Origin: CAWCPR01 sp963797475
Lineage (GTDB): Bacteria; Chloroflexota; Anaerolineae; Anaerolineales; UBA4823
Direction: 5' to 3'
DNA: 64,000 bases
NCBI GenBank assembly: GCA_963797475.1
Contig: CAWCPR010000001.1
Coordinates: forward strand, 1,922,001-1,986,000
Shown here: one piece after another, positions 54,385-63,839 of the stretch
Layout of the letters: each line of letters opens with the position of its first letter
Position numbering within the stretch: position 1 is the stretch's first letter
Position numbers and translations under genes: made by a program
The notes under the pieces: generated by a model
Database searches by the model: none
Told to the model about the DNA's origin: nothing
What the model saw: the letters and a program-made list of their open reading frames with translations, nothing else

Positions 54385-55017
54385 GTGAATCCAGTTGAAG
54401 AATTAAAACAAGTTGCGCAAGAAGTCTCTGTATGCACAAAATGCAAACTGCACTTCTCCCGAAAACTGGCCGTTCCAGGCGAAGGCCCGGCCGATGCCGA
54501 AATCATGTTCATCGGCGAAGGCCCCGGCTTTCATGAAAATGAACAAGGGCGCCCGTTTGTAGGAGCGGCCGGCCGGTTTTTAGAAGAACTCCTGAACAAT
54601 ATCGGCCTGAAGCGCACCGATGTCTTCATCACCAATATCGTCAAGTGCCGCCCGCCCGGGAACCGTGACCCCGAATTGGAGGAAATTGCATCCTGCAATG
54701 AGTACCTGGAGCGCCAGATCCAGGCGATCAACCCGAAGGTGATCGTGACTCTGGGGCGCTTCTCCATGGGCCGTTTTCTACCCAATGCTAAAATTAGCGA
54801 TGTACATGGGCAGGCAATGAAAGTCAAGGGCCGCCTGGTCGTAGCCATGTATCACCCGGCGGCGGCGCTTCACCAGCGCTCCTTAAAACCTACTGTCGAG
54901 GAGGATTTTTCGCGCCTCCCAGAAATGATCGCCAAGGCCGGACAATTGCCCGAGTACGAACAGGAGAAAAACTCTGGCAACGGCGACGATAATGCCAAAC
55001 AACTCAGCATGTTTTAG
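54385..55017 (+). CDS. Family 4 uracil-DNA glycosylase
   Basis: A 210-residue iron-sulphur uracil-DNA glycosylase. The GTG at 54385 follows AAAGGAGGTG. CTKCKLHF gives the first two cluster Cys; TNIVKCRPPGNRDPELEEI and SCNEYLERQ give the others. The catalytic motif is IGEGPGFHENEQGRPFVG, with HPAAALHQRSL as the second His motif. It removes uracil from DNA. It follows rimI by 42 bases and precedes the polysaccharide genes. Confidence 0.93.
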   Translation: MNPVEELKQVAQEVSVCTKCKLHFSRKLAVPGEGPADAEIMFIGEGPGFHENEQGRPFVGAAGRFLEELLNNIGLKRTDVFITNIVKCRPPGNRDPELEEIASCNEYLERQIQAINPKVIVTLGRFSMGRFLPNAKISDVHGQAMKVKGRLVVAMYHPAAALHQRSLKPTVEEDFSRLPEMIAKAGQLPEYEQEKNSGNGDDNAKQLSMF

Positions 55018-55029
55018 AAAAGGGCAAAA

Positions 55030-56352
55030 ATGAACCAAACAATTCAAGAAATGCTACGATCACGTCTGGAGAGCCGCTCGGCGCGGGTCGCCATCCTCGG
55101 CCTGGGTTACGTGGGCTTGCCTTTGGCGGTGGTTTTTGCAGAAGCAGGTTTCACCGTGACCGGGATCGACCCGGATAAATCCAAAGTGGAAACGGTCATG
55201 CGCGGGGAGAGCCATATCCAGGACGTGCCCGCGGATCAGGTCGCCCGCCTGGTGAAAGCCGGTAAGCTATGCGCCACAACCGACTTTGCGGTCCTGCGCG
55301 AATCGGAGGCGGTCAGCATCTGCGTCCCCACTCCCTTACGAAAAACCGGCGACCCCGACCTCTCTTATATACTCAGCGCTACCGACGAGCTGGCGAAGTA
55401 TGTGCACCCGGGCATGGTGGTCGTGCTCGAGTCGACCACATATCCAGGAACCACTCGCGAGATCTTGCTGCCCAAGCTGGCTGAAGACCACGGCTTGAGA
55501 GTGGGCGATAACTTTTTCCTGGCCTTCTCTCCCGAGCGAGTCGACCCGGGCAGGCAGGACTGGACGACCTTGAACACGCCCAAGGTCATCGGCGGCATCA
55601 CCCCGGCTTGCAGTGAAATTGCTGCCGCCTGGTACTGCGCCGCGCTGGAAACCGTTGTTCCGGTCTCGTCAGCCGAGGTGGCCGAAATGGCGAAACTCCT
55701 CGAAAACACTTTCCGCATGATCAATATCGGCCTGGTGAATGAGATGGCGATCATGTGCGACCGCCTGGGGGTGGACGTCTGGGAAGTGATCGAGGCGGCC
55801 GCTACCAAACCCTTTGGATTCATGAAATTCACGCCGGGGCCGGGCCTGGGCGGGCACTGCATCCCGATCGACCCGCTCTACCTGTCCTGGAAGCTGCGCG
55901 GCTTGCAATATACCGCCCGCTTCATTGAATTGGCCTCCGAGATCAACACCGGGATGCCGCGTTACGTGGTCGCCAAGGTGCAGGATGCATTAAACAACCA
56001 GGGCAAACCCCTCAAAGGCAGCCAGGTCCTGGTCTTGGGAGCGGCGTATAAACCGGATATCGACGATCTGCGCGAATCCCCCGCCCTGGATGTCATCGGC
56101 CTCCTGGAGCAAAAAGGGGCCGTCGTGAGATACCATGACCCTTATGTGCCTCTAATGCGCCACGATGGTTTGGAGAGAGAATCCGTCCCCGACCTGATGG
56201 CCGCGGTAAAGGCAGCCGACTGTGTGGTCATCGTCACCAATCACAGCGTTTATGACTATCCGGCGATTCTGGAAGCCTCCAAGGTGATTGTCGATACCCG
56301 CAACGCCCTTGGCTTGCAAGGGCGCGGCCACCCGAAAGTCGTCAGGCTTTAG
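55030..56352 (+). CDS. UDP-sugar 6-dehydrogenase (WbpA/TuaD class)
   Basis: A 440-residue nucleotide-sugar dehydrogenase. The NAD site is VAILGLGYVGLPLAVVFAEA. The catalytic Cys lies in PGPGLGGHCIPIDPLYLSWK, and the C-terminal UDP-binding domain has VLGAAYKPDIDDLRESPALD. It oxidises a UDP-hexose, most likely UDP-N-acetylglucosamine or UDP-glucose, to the uronate in two NAD+ steps. It is the first gene of the polysaccharide locus and starts 12 bases after the glycosylase gene, so it may share its transcript. Confidence 0.92.
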   Translation: MNQTIQEMLRSRLESRSARVAILGLGYVGLPLAVVFAEAGFTVTGIDPDKSKVETVMRGESHIQDVPADQVARLVKAGKLCATTDFAVLRESEAVSICVPTPLRKTGDPDLSYILSATDELAKYVHPGMVVVLESTTYPGTTREILLPKLAEDHGLRVGDNFFLAFSPERVDPGRQDWTTLNTPKVIGGITPACSEIAAAWYCAALETVVPVSSAEVAEMAKLLENTFRMINIGLVNEMAIMCDRLGVDVWEVIEAAATKPFGFMKFTPGPGLGGHCIPIDPLYLSWKLRGLQYTARFIELASEINTGMPRYVVAKVQDALNNQGKPLKGSQVLVLGAAYKPDIDDLRESPALDVIGLLEQKGAVVRYHDPYVPLMRHDGLERESVPDLMAAVKAADCVVIVTNHSVYDYPAILEASKVIVDTRNALGLQGRGHPKVVRL

Positions 56353-56401
56353 CGCACTCCAGGCCGGCAGGCGCGGCCGCGCAACCACCAGGAGCAAAAG
56401 A

Positions 56402-57406
56402 ATGGCTTATTACTTCGTCACAGGAGCGGCCGGGTTTATTGCCGCGCGACTCTCCGAGATGCTGCTGGACGAGGGTCACACCGTCCTGGGCGTGGACAAC
56501 TTGAACGACGCTTACGACGTGCGCATGAAACGCTGGCGGCTGTACCGCCTGCTCCAGCGTCCCAATTTCACTTTTTATCAGCTCGATATCAGCGACCGAG
56601 CCCAGCTCGAAAAAGCCATACAGCATGAGCTTAGTCAGAATGGAAGCGAGCAGAAAGGATCCTTCGATGCTGTCTTTAACCTGGCAGCCCGCGCTGGCGT
56701 GCGCCAATCGCTGGAAAACCCCTGGATTTACGTCGAGACCAACATTACCGGCACGCTGAACCTGCTGGAGATTTGCCGCCAATACGGCGTCGCTAAATTC
56801 GTCCTGGCTTCCACTTCTAGCGTTTATGGAGCAAACGCGCCGCTTCCTACCCCGGAAACCGCCGACAGCGACCATCCTCTCCAGCCGTATGCCGCCAGTA
56901 AAAAAGGGGCGGAAGCCCTGTGCCACGCCTATCATTTTCTCTATGGAATCGATGTCACCGTGTTCCGCTACTTTACCGTCTATGGGCCGGCCGCCCGGCC
57001 CGACATGGTCATGTTCCGTTTTGCGCAATGGATCAGCGAAGGGAAGCCGGTCAGGCTGAATGGAGATGGCGAACAGACGCGCGGTTTCACCTACCTGGAC
57101 GACATCGCCCGGGGTACCCTGCTTGGACTCAAGCCGCTCGGCTACGAGATCATCAATTTAGGTGGGCATGAGACCATCAAGATCAATGATTTAATCCAGA
57201 TGCTGGAGGAGCTGGTCGGGAAAAAAGCGCAAGTGCAGCAGCAGCCTGCCCATCCGGCCGACATGTTAGCCAACCATGCCAATGTAGACAAAGCCAGGGA
57301 ATTGTTGAATTGGGAGCCACGCGTAAAGCTGGCAGAGGGGGTGGCCAACCTGGTGGCATGGTACAATGCCGAACGCGATTGGGCGCGCCATATCTCGACG
57401 GAATAA
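56402..57406 (+). CDS. NAD-dependent nucleotide-sugar epimerase
   Basis: A 334-residue short-chain dehydrogenase of the extended class. ATG 56402 follows CAGGAGC. The Rossmann start is YYFVTGAAGFIAARLSEMLL; the active site is ASTSSVYGANAPLP with YAASKKGAE (Tyr-x3-Lys). Similarity is greatest to UDP-glucuronate/UDP-N-acetylgalactosaminuronate 4-epimerases, which would suit the dehydrogenase just upstream. Short gaps on both sides suggest an operon. Confidence 0.9.
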   Translation: MAYYFVTGAAGFIAARLSEMLLDEGHTVLGVDNLNDAYDVRMKRWRLYRLLQRPNFTFYQLDISDRAQLEKAIQHELSQNGSEQKGSFDAVFNLAARAGVRQSLENPWIYVETNITGTLNLLEICRQYGVAKFVLASTSSVYGANAPLPTPETADSDHPLQPYAASKKGAEALCHAYHFLYGIDVTVFRYFTVYGPAARPDMVMFRFAQWISEGKPVRLNGDGEQTRGFTYLDDIARGTLLGLKPLGYEIINLGGHETIKINDLIQMLEELVGKKAQVQQQPAHPADMLANHANVDKARELLNWEPRVKLAEGVANLVAWYNAERDWARHISTE

Positions 57407-57464
57407 AACAAGGCCCGGCCACCTTGAAAGATCGACTTCCAGGCGATCTTGTCCCTGATATAAG

Positions 57465-58643
57465 ATGAAGATCGCTATCATCTCCCCCACGAGCATCCCT
57501 TCCCGGCGCGCCAATACCTTGCAGGTAATGAAAATGAGCCAGGCGCTGGCCCAGTTGGGGCAGGCCGTGCAAGTCGCCATCCCCGGACAGCAGCCGCAAA
57601 CCCCCACCAATAAGAGCCTGTGGGAGGAGCTGGCCTGGCAGTACGGCTTGAGCCAGGAATTCCCACTAACCTGGCTGCCGGCGCAGCCCAGGCTGCGCCG
57701 TTATGATTACGGGTTGCGGGCCGTACGCTGGGCGCAAAGTTGGGGCGCGGACCTCGTCTATACCCGCCTGCCCCAGGCGGCGGCCTATGCCAGTTGGTCC
57801 GGATTGCAAACCATCCTGGAAATCCATGACATCCCGCATGGGCTGCTCGGCCCCTGGTTGTTGCGCCGTTTTTTAGATGGGCCAGGGGCGCTCCGGCTGG
57901 TCGCCATCACACAGGCCCTGGCAGATGATTTGGAAAGAAAATTTCCCCTGCCTGCCTCCAATTCATTCATCAAGACCGCGCCCGATGGCGTTGACCTGGA
58001 GCGCTACGCCAGCCTGCCCGAGCCCAGTGCGGCCCGCCGGTCTTTGCTGGCTGCGCCCACATTTCGCCTCGCGTTAGATGGCGGCGTTTTTTCCCCTGAA
58101 ACCTTCACTGCCGGCTACAGCGGGCACCTGTACGCTGGCCGGGGAGCCGAGCTGATCCTGGCCCTTGCCCAGCGTCTGCCGCAATACAATTTTCTGGTGG
58201 TTGGCGGCGAGCCACAGGAAGTGCGCCGTCTGCGTGGCATTGCCAAAGAACAAGGGGTCGGCAACCTGATCTTGACAGGATTCGTTCCCAACGCCGAGCT
58301 TCCTCTTTACCAGGCTGCCTGCGATGTTCTGATGATGCCCTACCAGTGGCAGGTGGCGGCCTCCTCGGGCGGCGATATCTCCCGCTATCTCAGCCCAATG
58401 AAGCTGTTTGAATACCTGGCCTGTGGGCGCGCCATCCTCGCCAGCGATCTGCCCGTGCTGCAGGAAGTGCTCAACGCGCAAAACGCAGTCATCCTTCCCG
58501 CCGGGGATGTGGGCCGATGGGCTGCCGCGCTGCAAGCGCTGCAATCACAGCCAGGACGGGAGAAGCTGGCCCAACAAGCTCGCCTGGATGCAGCCCGTTA
58601 CACCTGGAAGGCGCGCGCTGGTCGGATATTGGAGGGGATTTGA
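57465..58643 (+). CDS. Family 4 glycosyltransferase
   Basis: A 392-residue GT-B glycosyltransferase. It starts MKIAIISPTSIPSRRANTLQ (similar to the window's last gene). The C-terminal donor domain has TAGYSGHLYAGRGAELILAL, and the SPMKLFEYLACGRAILASDL block with the E-x7-E-like region. It transfers sugars from activated donors in exopolysaccharide assembly. The stop overlaps the next gene's TTG start (TTGA). Confidence 0.9.
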   Translation: MKIAIISPTSIPSRRANTLQVMKMSQALAQLGQAVQVAIPGQQPQTPTNKSLWEELAWQYGLSQEFPLTWLPAQPRLRRYDYGLRAVRWAQSWGADLVYTRLPQAAAYASWSGLQTILEIHDIPHGLLGPWLLRRFLDGPGALRLVAITQALADDLERKFPLPASNSFIKTAPDGVDLERYASLPEPSAARRSLLAAPTFRLALDGGVFSPETFTAGYSGHLYAGRGAELILALAQRLPQYNFLVVGGEPQEVRRLRGIAKEQGVGNLILTGFVPNAELPLYQAACDVLMMPYQWQVAASSGGDISRYLSPMKLFEYLACGRAILASDLPVLQEVLNAQNAVILPAGDVGRWAAALQALQSQPGREKLAQQARLDAARYTWKARAGRILEGI

Positions 58644-60157
58644 CCGTATTCCACCAGGTTGGCGCATGGCTGCCTTTTTTGGCGGCAGCCATACTGGCGA
58701 GTGGGCTTCTTTGGGCCGGCTGGACCGCTTTGCGCGCCCAGGAAAAGCCTGGAATGCCAGCCTGGTTGGGTGGGCTGTTGGTAGGCGCCGCGCTGCTGCG
58801 GCTGGCGGCTGGCGCGCTCTGGTTTGTGGCTTTACCCGGCAGTGGGCACGGGTCGCCTCCTGAGCTGGCAGGCTACGTGATGGCCGACGCTTACCAACGC
58901 GACCAGGCTGCCTGGGAGCTGGCGCAATCGCAGAAACCCCTCTGGGATGCCTTCCAGGGCAATTTTCGCAAGGCCGACCAGTACGGCGGCTTGCTGTTCC
59001 TGAGCGCCCTGGTCTACCGCTACCTGGGAGGCGAAACCCACCAGCCCTTAATGATGGTGCTGATCACGGCTGCTTTCTCGGCGCTGGCAGTCGTCTTCGC
59101 CTGGGCGCTTACCCGGCGCGCCTGGAATGAGCGCGCCGCAAAACTGGCCGCCTGGGGAATGGCCTTATACCCGGAGGCTGTGCTCCTGGGCAGCTCGCAG
59201 ATGCGCGAGGCCTTCACCATGACCTTGACTGCGGCGGCCTTTTACGGCCTGGTGCTGTACACCCGCCAGCGCTCCAGGGCCGGCCTGGTATGGATCTTCG
59301 CCAGCCTGCTGCTATATTTACCTTTCTCACCCCCATTTGCAGCGCTGCTGGTGGCGATGCTCGCCATCGTGGCCCTGCTGGTATTGCCAGGATCGCTGTC
59401 CGCCGCCGTTAGCCAGCCTCGCCGGCTTTGGCTCGTCCTGGGAGCCCTGGCGCTTCTCATCCTGGCGGCTGCCTGGGTCAGCCTGGGCCAGCTCGCCCCT
59501 CCAAAAATATCCAACCCGCTAGACCTCATCGGCTGGTGGGTGAAGAAATCCGCGGAATACCAAACTCACCTGACCAGGAGCGCCTCCGGCTGGGTGCAGA
59601 AAATTTTTCGCAGCACGCCGGATTGGACGCATATCTATCTTCTTGTGGCCTATGGGGTAGTCCAGCCATTCCTGCCGGCAGCCCTGGTTGTGGGCAGCGA
59701 AGCGCCGATCATGCCCTGGATCACCCTGTGGCGCTCGCTGGGTTGGACGCTTCTGCTGTTGCTGCTGGTTTACGCGCCGCTGCGCGCCTTCCGCAAAGAC
59801 GGAGATCCACTGGGCCGGGCCTTCAGCCTGGTGGCCTGGCTTTGGATCCTGATCGCCTCTTATCGCAGCGGCGGCGACCAGTGGGATAACCCGCGCTACC
59901 GGGCCGCTCTGGCTTCCGTTCAGATCGCGTTAGCTGCCTGGGCCTGGACGGCTTCGAGCCGGGCAGAAGACCCGTGGTTCCGGCGGGTGCTGGTAGGGAT
60001 AGGGCTCGTTTTCGCATGGTTCCTGCCCTGGTACCTGCAGCGTGAATTCCAAATCCCCTGGCCTGTCGGCGACCCCTTTAAATCGCTTGGACTGGGTATC
60101 GCCAGCGCGCTGTTGTTTGTGCTCTGGGATTGGGCCAGAACGAACCGGCCCTCTTGA
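58640..60157 (+). CDS. Polytopic membrane protein, GT39-like
   Basis: A 505-residue protein with about ten to eleven helices. The TTG start at 58640 sits four bases after GGAGG and overlaps the preceding gene; the longer frame is antisense-free but lacks a ribosome site. An N-terminal periplasmic loop has SGHGSPPELAGYVMADAYQR and KADQYGGLLFLSALVYRYLG, as in PMT/ArnT-like glycosyltransferases of the C superfamily. It may transfer a lipid-linked sugar outside the membrane. The function is not certain. Confidence 0.72.
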   Translation: MTVFHQVGAWLPFLAAAILASGLLWAGWTALRAQEKPGMPAWLGGLLVGAALLRLAAGALWFVALPGSGHGSPPELAGYVMADAYQRDQAAWELAQSQKPLWDAFQGNFRKADQYGGLLFLSALVYRYLGGETHQPLMMVLITAAFSALAVVFAWALTRRAWNERAAKLAAWGMALYPEAVLLGSSQMREAFTMTLTAAAFYGLVLYTRQRSRAGLVWIFASLLLYLPFSPPFAALLVAMLAIVALLVLPGSLSAAVSQPRRLWLVLGALALLILAAAWVSLGQLAPPKISNPLDLIGWWVKKSAEYQTHLTRSASGWVQKIFRSTPDWTHIYLLVAYGVVQPFLPAALVVGSEAPIMPWITLWRSLGWTLLLLLLVYAPLRAFRKDGDPLGRAFSLVAWLWILIASYRSGGDQWDNPRYRAALASVQIALAAWAWTASSRAEDPWFRRVLVGIGLVFAWFLPWYLQREFQIPWPVGDPFKSLGLGIASALLFVLWDWARTNRPS

Positions 60158-60181
60158 CCTGTGTGGGTCTGAGGTTATAAT
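60154..60181 (+). promoter_or_regulatory. Promoter of the gmd-flippase operon
   Basis: TTGACC (60154-60159), a 16-base spacer and TATAAT (60176-60181). The leader of about 26 bases contains GAGGAG before ATG 60215. It overlaps the end of the preceding gene and gives an internal start for the gmd segment. Confidence 0.68.
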
Positions 60182-60214
60182 TCAACGATTGAATTTTACG
60201 CCGAGGAGTTCTGC

Positions 60215-61183
60215 ATGCCTACAGCGCTAATAACAGGGATCACCGGGCAGGATGGGTCCTACCTGGCTGAGTTTTTGCTGCGCGCCGGGTACCAGGTGGT
60301 TGGGATGGTTCGCCGTTCCAGCACGGTCACTTTCGAGCGCATCAGCCAGATTCAGGATCACATCGTCATCATCCAGGGTGATCTGCACGACCAAAGCTCA
60401 TTGGTAGACGTCATCGAGCAGTACAAGCCGAGCGAGGTTTACAACCTGGCAGCTCAGTCTTTTGTCCCCACTTCCTGGAACCAACCCGTTCTCACCGGTG
60501 AAGTAACCGCCCTGGGCGTCACTCGCTTGCTGGAAGCGGTCCGCCTGATAAACCCAAAGGCGCGCTATTACCAGGCGTCTTCCAGCGAGATGTTTGGCAA
60601 GGTGCGCACGGTCCCGCAGAACGAAGAGACCCCTTTCTACCCGCGCAGCCCTTATGGCGTCGCCAAAGTGTACGGTCACTGGATCACCGTCAACTACCGC
60701 GAGTCCTACGATATTTTTGCCACCTCCGGCATTCTTTTTAACCACGAAAGCCCCCGGCGCGGCCTGGAATTCGTCACCCGCAAGATCACGAATGGGGCGG
60801 CGCGCATCAAGCTGGGCCTTACGAACGAGCTTCGTCTCGGGAACCTGGAGTCGCGCCGCGACTGGGGTTACGCCGGCGATTACGTGAAAGCCATGTGGCA
60901 GATGCTCCAACAGGACCGCCCCGGCGATTACGTGATCGGTACAGGCGAGACCCACTCTGTGCGTGAATTTTGCCAGCTCGCCTTCAATCACGTCGGATTG
61001 GATTACTGCGATTACGTGATCCAGGATCCACGCTTTTACCGGCCTGCGGAAGTAGACCTGTTGGTGGCGGACCCCGGCAAAGCGCAACGAGAATTGGGCT
61101 GGGAGGCCAGTATCGGGTTTGAAGAGCTCATCCGCATGATGGTGGATGCGGATTTGAAGCGCGTGGCGAAAGAAGTTCTCTAA
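60215..61183 (+). CDS. gmd: GDP-mannose 4,6-dehydratase
   Basis: A 322-residue enzyme. It begins ALITGITGQDGSYLAEFLLR, the GMD form of the NAD(P) motif. The active site is YYQASSSEMFGKVRTVPQNE and YGVAKVYGHWITVNYRESY (Tyr-x3-Lys); SGILFNHESPRRGLEFVTRK is the GDP-sugar binding block. It converts GDP-D-mannose to GDP-4-keto-6-deoxymannose, the precursor of fucose, rhamnose or perosamine. No fucose synthase or reductase is in the window. Confidence 0.94.
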   Translation: MPTALITGITGQDGSYLAEFLLRAGYQVVGMVRRSSTVTFERISQIQDHIVIIQGDLHDQSSLVDVIEQYKPSEVYNLAAQSFVPTSWNQPVLTGEVTALGVTRLLEAVRLINPKARYYQASSSEMFGKVRTVPQNEETPFYPRSPYGVAKVYGHWITVNYRESYDIFATSGILFNHESPRRGLEFVTRKITNGAARIKLGLTNELRLGNLESRRDWGYAGDYVKAMWQMLQQDRPGDYVIGTGETHSVREFCQLAFNHVGLDYCDYVIQDPRFYRPAEVDLLVADPGKAQRELGWEASIGFEELIRMMVDADLKRVAKEVL

Positions 61184-61260
61184 AAACGAATGGCAGGCCC
61201 AACAACAACTCAATCCACTGCCTGGCGAGCCGGGCGCACACGGAGAAACCAACCCTGACC

Positions 61261-62631
61261 ATGCTGCAATCTTCTTATCTTTGGCTTCGCACCCGGTTCG
61301 ACCGGTTCTTTGAAGGCGAGCTGATTCGCCGCGTGGTCAAGAACTCAGGTTATCTGATCAGCGCAACCGGGATCTCTTCCGGGCTCAGCGTGATCCAGGG
61401 CATCCTGGCAGCCAATTTGCTGGGTGTTGAGAATTTCGGCCTGCTGGGGATTATCACGCAGTTTACAACTGTCATCAACAGGTTGTCCTCTTTCCGTATG
61501 GACGAGCTGGTGGTCAAATACCTGGGATACTACGGCGAAAAGAAAGACCACCAGCGCGCTGCGGCGGTATTTAAAGGCGCGGCCCTGTTGGAAATGCTGG
61601 CTTCCATTGCGGCCTTTGGGTTGGTATGGGTATTGGCGCCTGTGGGCGCGCGAGCCTTTGGTAAAGATGCCAGCCTGGCCCATTGGTTTGCAATTTATGG
61701 GTTGATCATCCTCGCCAATCTGATCTCCGAAAGCTCTACCGGCCTTCTTCAAATCTACAATCGCTTTCGAGCCATGGCGATATTGAGCGTCGCTCAAAGC
61801 GTGGTCACCTTGTCTTTAACCGGCTTGGCGTATATCCGTCACGGGGGTCTGCTGGACGTCCTCCTGGCTTATTTTACTGGCAAGATTGTTGGAGCTGTGG
61901 GCTTGACGTTCATCGCCATGACCGAGGCAAAACGGCGCTGGGGAAGCGGCTGGTGGCGGACTCCGCTGAGCCTGCTTTACCCTCAACTGCGGGAGTTGGC
62001 TGGATTCGCAATCAGCACCAACATCAGCGCCTCGCTGAGCCTGGTGACGAAAGACAGCGAGCTGCTTTGGATCGCCTATTTCACTTCGCCCTTGCAGGCC
62101 GGCTATTATAAACTGGCCCTGTCGCTGTCAAGCATGGTGAAAATGCCCGTCGCTCCCCTGCCACAAGCCACTTATCCAGAGCTGTCCCGGGAGGTTGCTC
62201 GCAATAACTGGGAAAACGTCCGCTACATCCTGCGACAGGGCTCGCTGCTGGCGGGCGGCTATTCGGTACTGGCCACCCTGGGGCTGGTATTGTTAGGGAG
62301 AATGTTGATCAGTACGTTTTCCACACCTGATTATTTACCTGCCTACCCGGCGTTGGTGATCCTGATGATCGGGGCTCTGGTAGCCAACACCTTTTACTGG
62401 AGCCGCCCGGCTTTGCTGGCATTAAACCGGCCTGACTTCCCTACCAAATTGAACCTGATCCTGGCAATCTGCAAGGCTATCGGGGTCGTCCTGCTGGTTC
62501 CGCTCGCCGGGGGGTCCGGGTTCATTGTGGCGGCGGCCCTGCTGGCAGGCTCCTACATCGTTGGCGTAAGCATTTCAGCCCTGAAAGTAAATCAACTCGT
62601 TGTCAGGCAGGAGCAGGCCCTGGTAATTTGA
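61261..62631 (+). CDS. Wzx-type oligosaccharide flippase
   Basis: A 456-residue integral membrane protein with about twelve helices, belonging to the polysaccharide biosynthesis/MATE-like family. Typical features are NSGYLISATGISSGLSVIQG at the first helix, GVENFGLLGIITQF, and the second half opening with LAGFAISTNISASLSLVTKD. It should flip undecaprenyl-linked repeat units to the outer face of the membrane. Its presence supports a Wzx/Wzy-dependent surface polysaccharide locus. Confidence 0.88.
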   Translation: MLQSSYLWLRTRFDRFFEGELIRRVVKNSGYLISATGISSGLSVIQGILAANLLGVENFGLLGIITQFTTVINRLSSFRMDELVVKYLGYYGEKKDHQRAAAVFKGAALLEMLASIAAFGLVWVLAPVGARAFGKDASLAHWFAIYGLIILANLISESSTGLLQIYNRFRAMAILSVAQSVVTLSLTGLAYIRHGGLLDVLLAYFTGKIVGAVGLTFIAMTEAKRRWGSGWWRTPLSLLYPQLRELAGFAISTNISASLSLVTKDSELLWIAYFTSPLQAGYYKLALSLSSMVKMPVAPLPQATYPELSREVARNNWENVRYILRQGSLLAGGYSVLATLGLVLLGRMLISTFSTPDYLPAYPALVILMIGALVANTFYWSRPALLALNRPDFPTKLNLILAICKAIGVVLLVPLAGGSGFIVAAALLAGSYIVGVSISALKVNQLVVRQEQALVI

Positions 62632-62665
62632 GCGAGGAGCCGGTAAACGATCGATCTGCCTGTCT

Positions 62666-63817
62666 ATGAAAATCGCCTTTGTCCTGCCATATCTACAAAG
62701 ACCTCTCGGGTGGCGCAGCTATGCCTGCGCCTTGATCAATGCCATCCGCAAGGAGGTTGAGCCAGTCCTGATCGTAGCCACCAATGACACCAAGATCGCC
62801 CGGTCCCTGTTCCCGAACGACCAGATCCTGGCGCTCCCAACCACACAAGATGCCAGCTTCAGCAGCCGGCGTGGAGCGCTTAAGCTGGCTGCCTGCTTCG
62901 CAGCCATTCAAACGAGGAGTTTTCCAAAAATAGACCTGGTGCATTCGCTGGAAGCCTACCCGACCGGGCTGGTTGGGCACTGGCTTGCTCGCCGGGTGGG
63001 CTGCCCCAATATGATCACATCCCATGGGACCTATGGGGTGATCTGGCACAAGAATCGCATAGACCGCCCCATCTATGCCCGGGTTCTCAGCAGCGCAGCC
63101 GTGATTTGCCCGGTTTCTCATGGCACTGCCCGGATTATGCAGAATTACTTCGGCGAATCTTTGGCCCGAACTCGCATCCACCCGGTTATCAGCGGCAATG
63201 ATTTTTACAAAAAGATCCCCCCGGAAATCGCTAACCAACGATCTTCCAATCCGGCGCCTGTTATCCTGACGGTCGGGCAAATTAAGCCACGCAAGGGGCT
63301 GCATACCAGCCTGGCTGCTTTTGCCCGGACGAAAGAACAACTTCCGGCGGCGCGCTATCGAATCGCTGGTTACTACCCGCAGGCCGGCTATTATCAACAA
63401 CTTCAAAAATCCATCGCCGAGCAGGCTTTGAAAGACGTCGAATTCCTAGGGCAGGTGCCTCAGGCCGAACTCCATTGCCTTTACCAGGAGGCTTCTCTGT
63501 TTGTCCTCACCCCAGAGATGGATGGGTTGCGCTTCGAGGGATTCGGATTGGTGTACCTGGAAGCCGGAGCCTACGGACTGCCCGTTGTCGCTACCGACAG
63601 CGGCGGCGTATCCGAGGCGGTTAAAGACGGCGAAACCGGCTTCCTGGCGCCCGAGGGCGATGTAGAGGCAGTTTCTGAAGCGATGTTACACCTGCTGAGG
63701 GATCCAGCGCTCGCCGCTCGAATGGGTAGGGCAAATCGCCTCTGGGCAGAGACGCTTACCTGGGAACGCTGCGCGCAGGAGTATCTCCAGGTATACAAAG
63801 AAGCGACCGGCAAATAA
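62666..63817 (+). CDS. Family 4 glycosyltransferase
   Basis: A 383-residue GT-B enzyme. VHSLEAYPTGLVGHWLARRV belongs to the acceptor domain. The donor domain has VILTVGQIKPRKGLHTSLAA and the GLVYLEAGAYGLPVVATDSG block with its conserved Glu, then SEAVKDGETGFLAPEGDVEA. It follows the flippase by 34 bases and should add a residue to the repeat unit. Confidence 0.92.
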   Translation: MKIAFVLPYLQRPLGWRSYACALINAIRKEVEPVLIVATNDTKIARSLFPNDQILALPTTQDASFSSRRGALKLAACFAAIQTRSFPKIDLVHSLEAYPTGLVGHWLARRVGCPNMITSHGTYGVIWHKNRIDRPIYARVLSSAAVICPVSHGTARIMQNYFGESLARTRIHPVISGNDFYKKIPPEIANQRSSNPAPVILTVGQIKPRKGLHTSLAAFARTKEQLPAARYRIAGYYPQAGYYQQLQKSIAEQALKDVEFLGQVPQAELHCLYQEASLFVLTPEMDGLRFEGFGLVYLEAGAYGLPVVATDSGGVSEAVKDGETGFLAPEGDVEAVSEAMLHLLRDPALAARMGRANRLWAETLTWERCAQEYLQVYKEATGK

Positions 63818-63839
63818 CCCACGGCGCAGGCCCGCACCC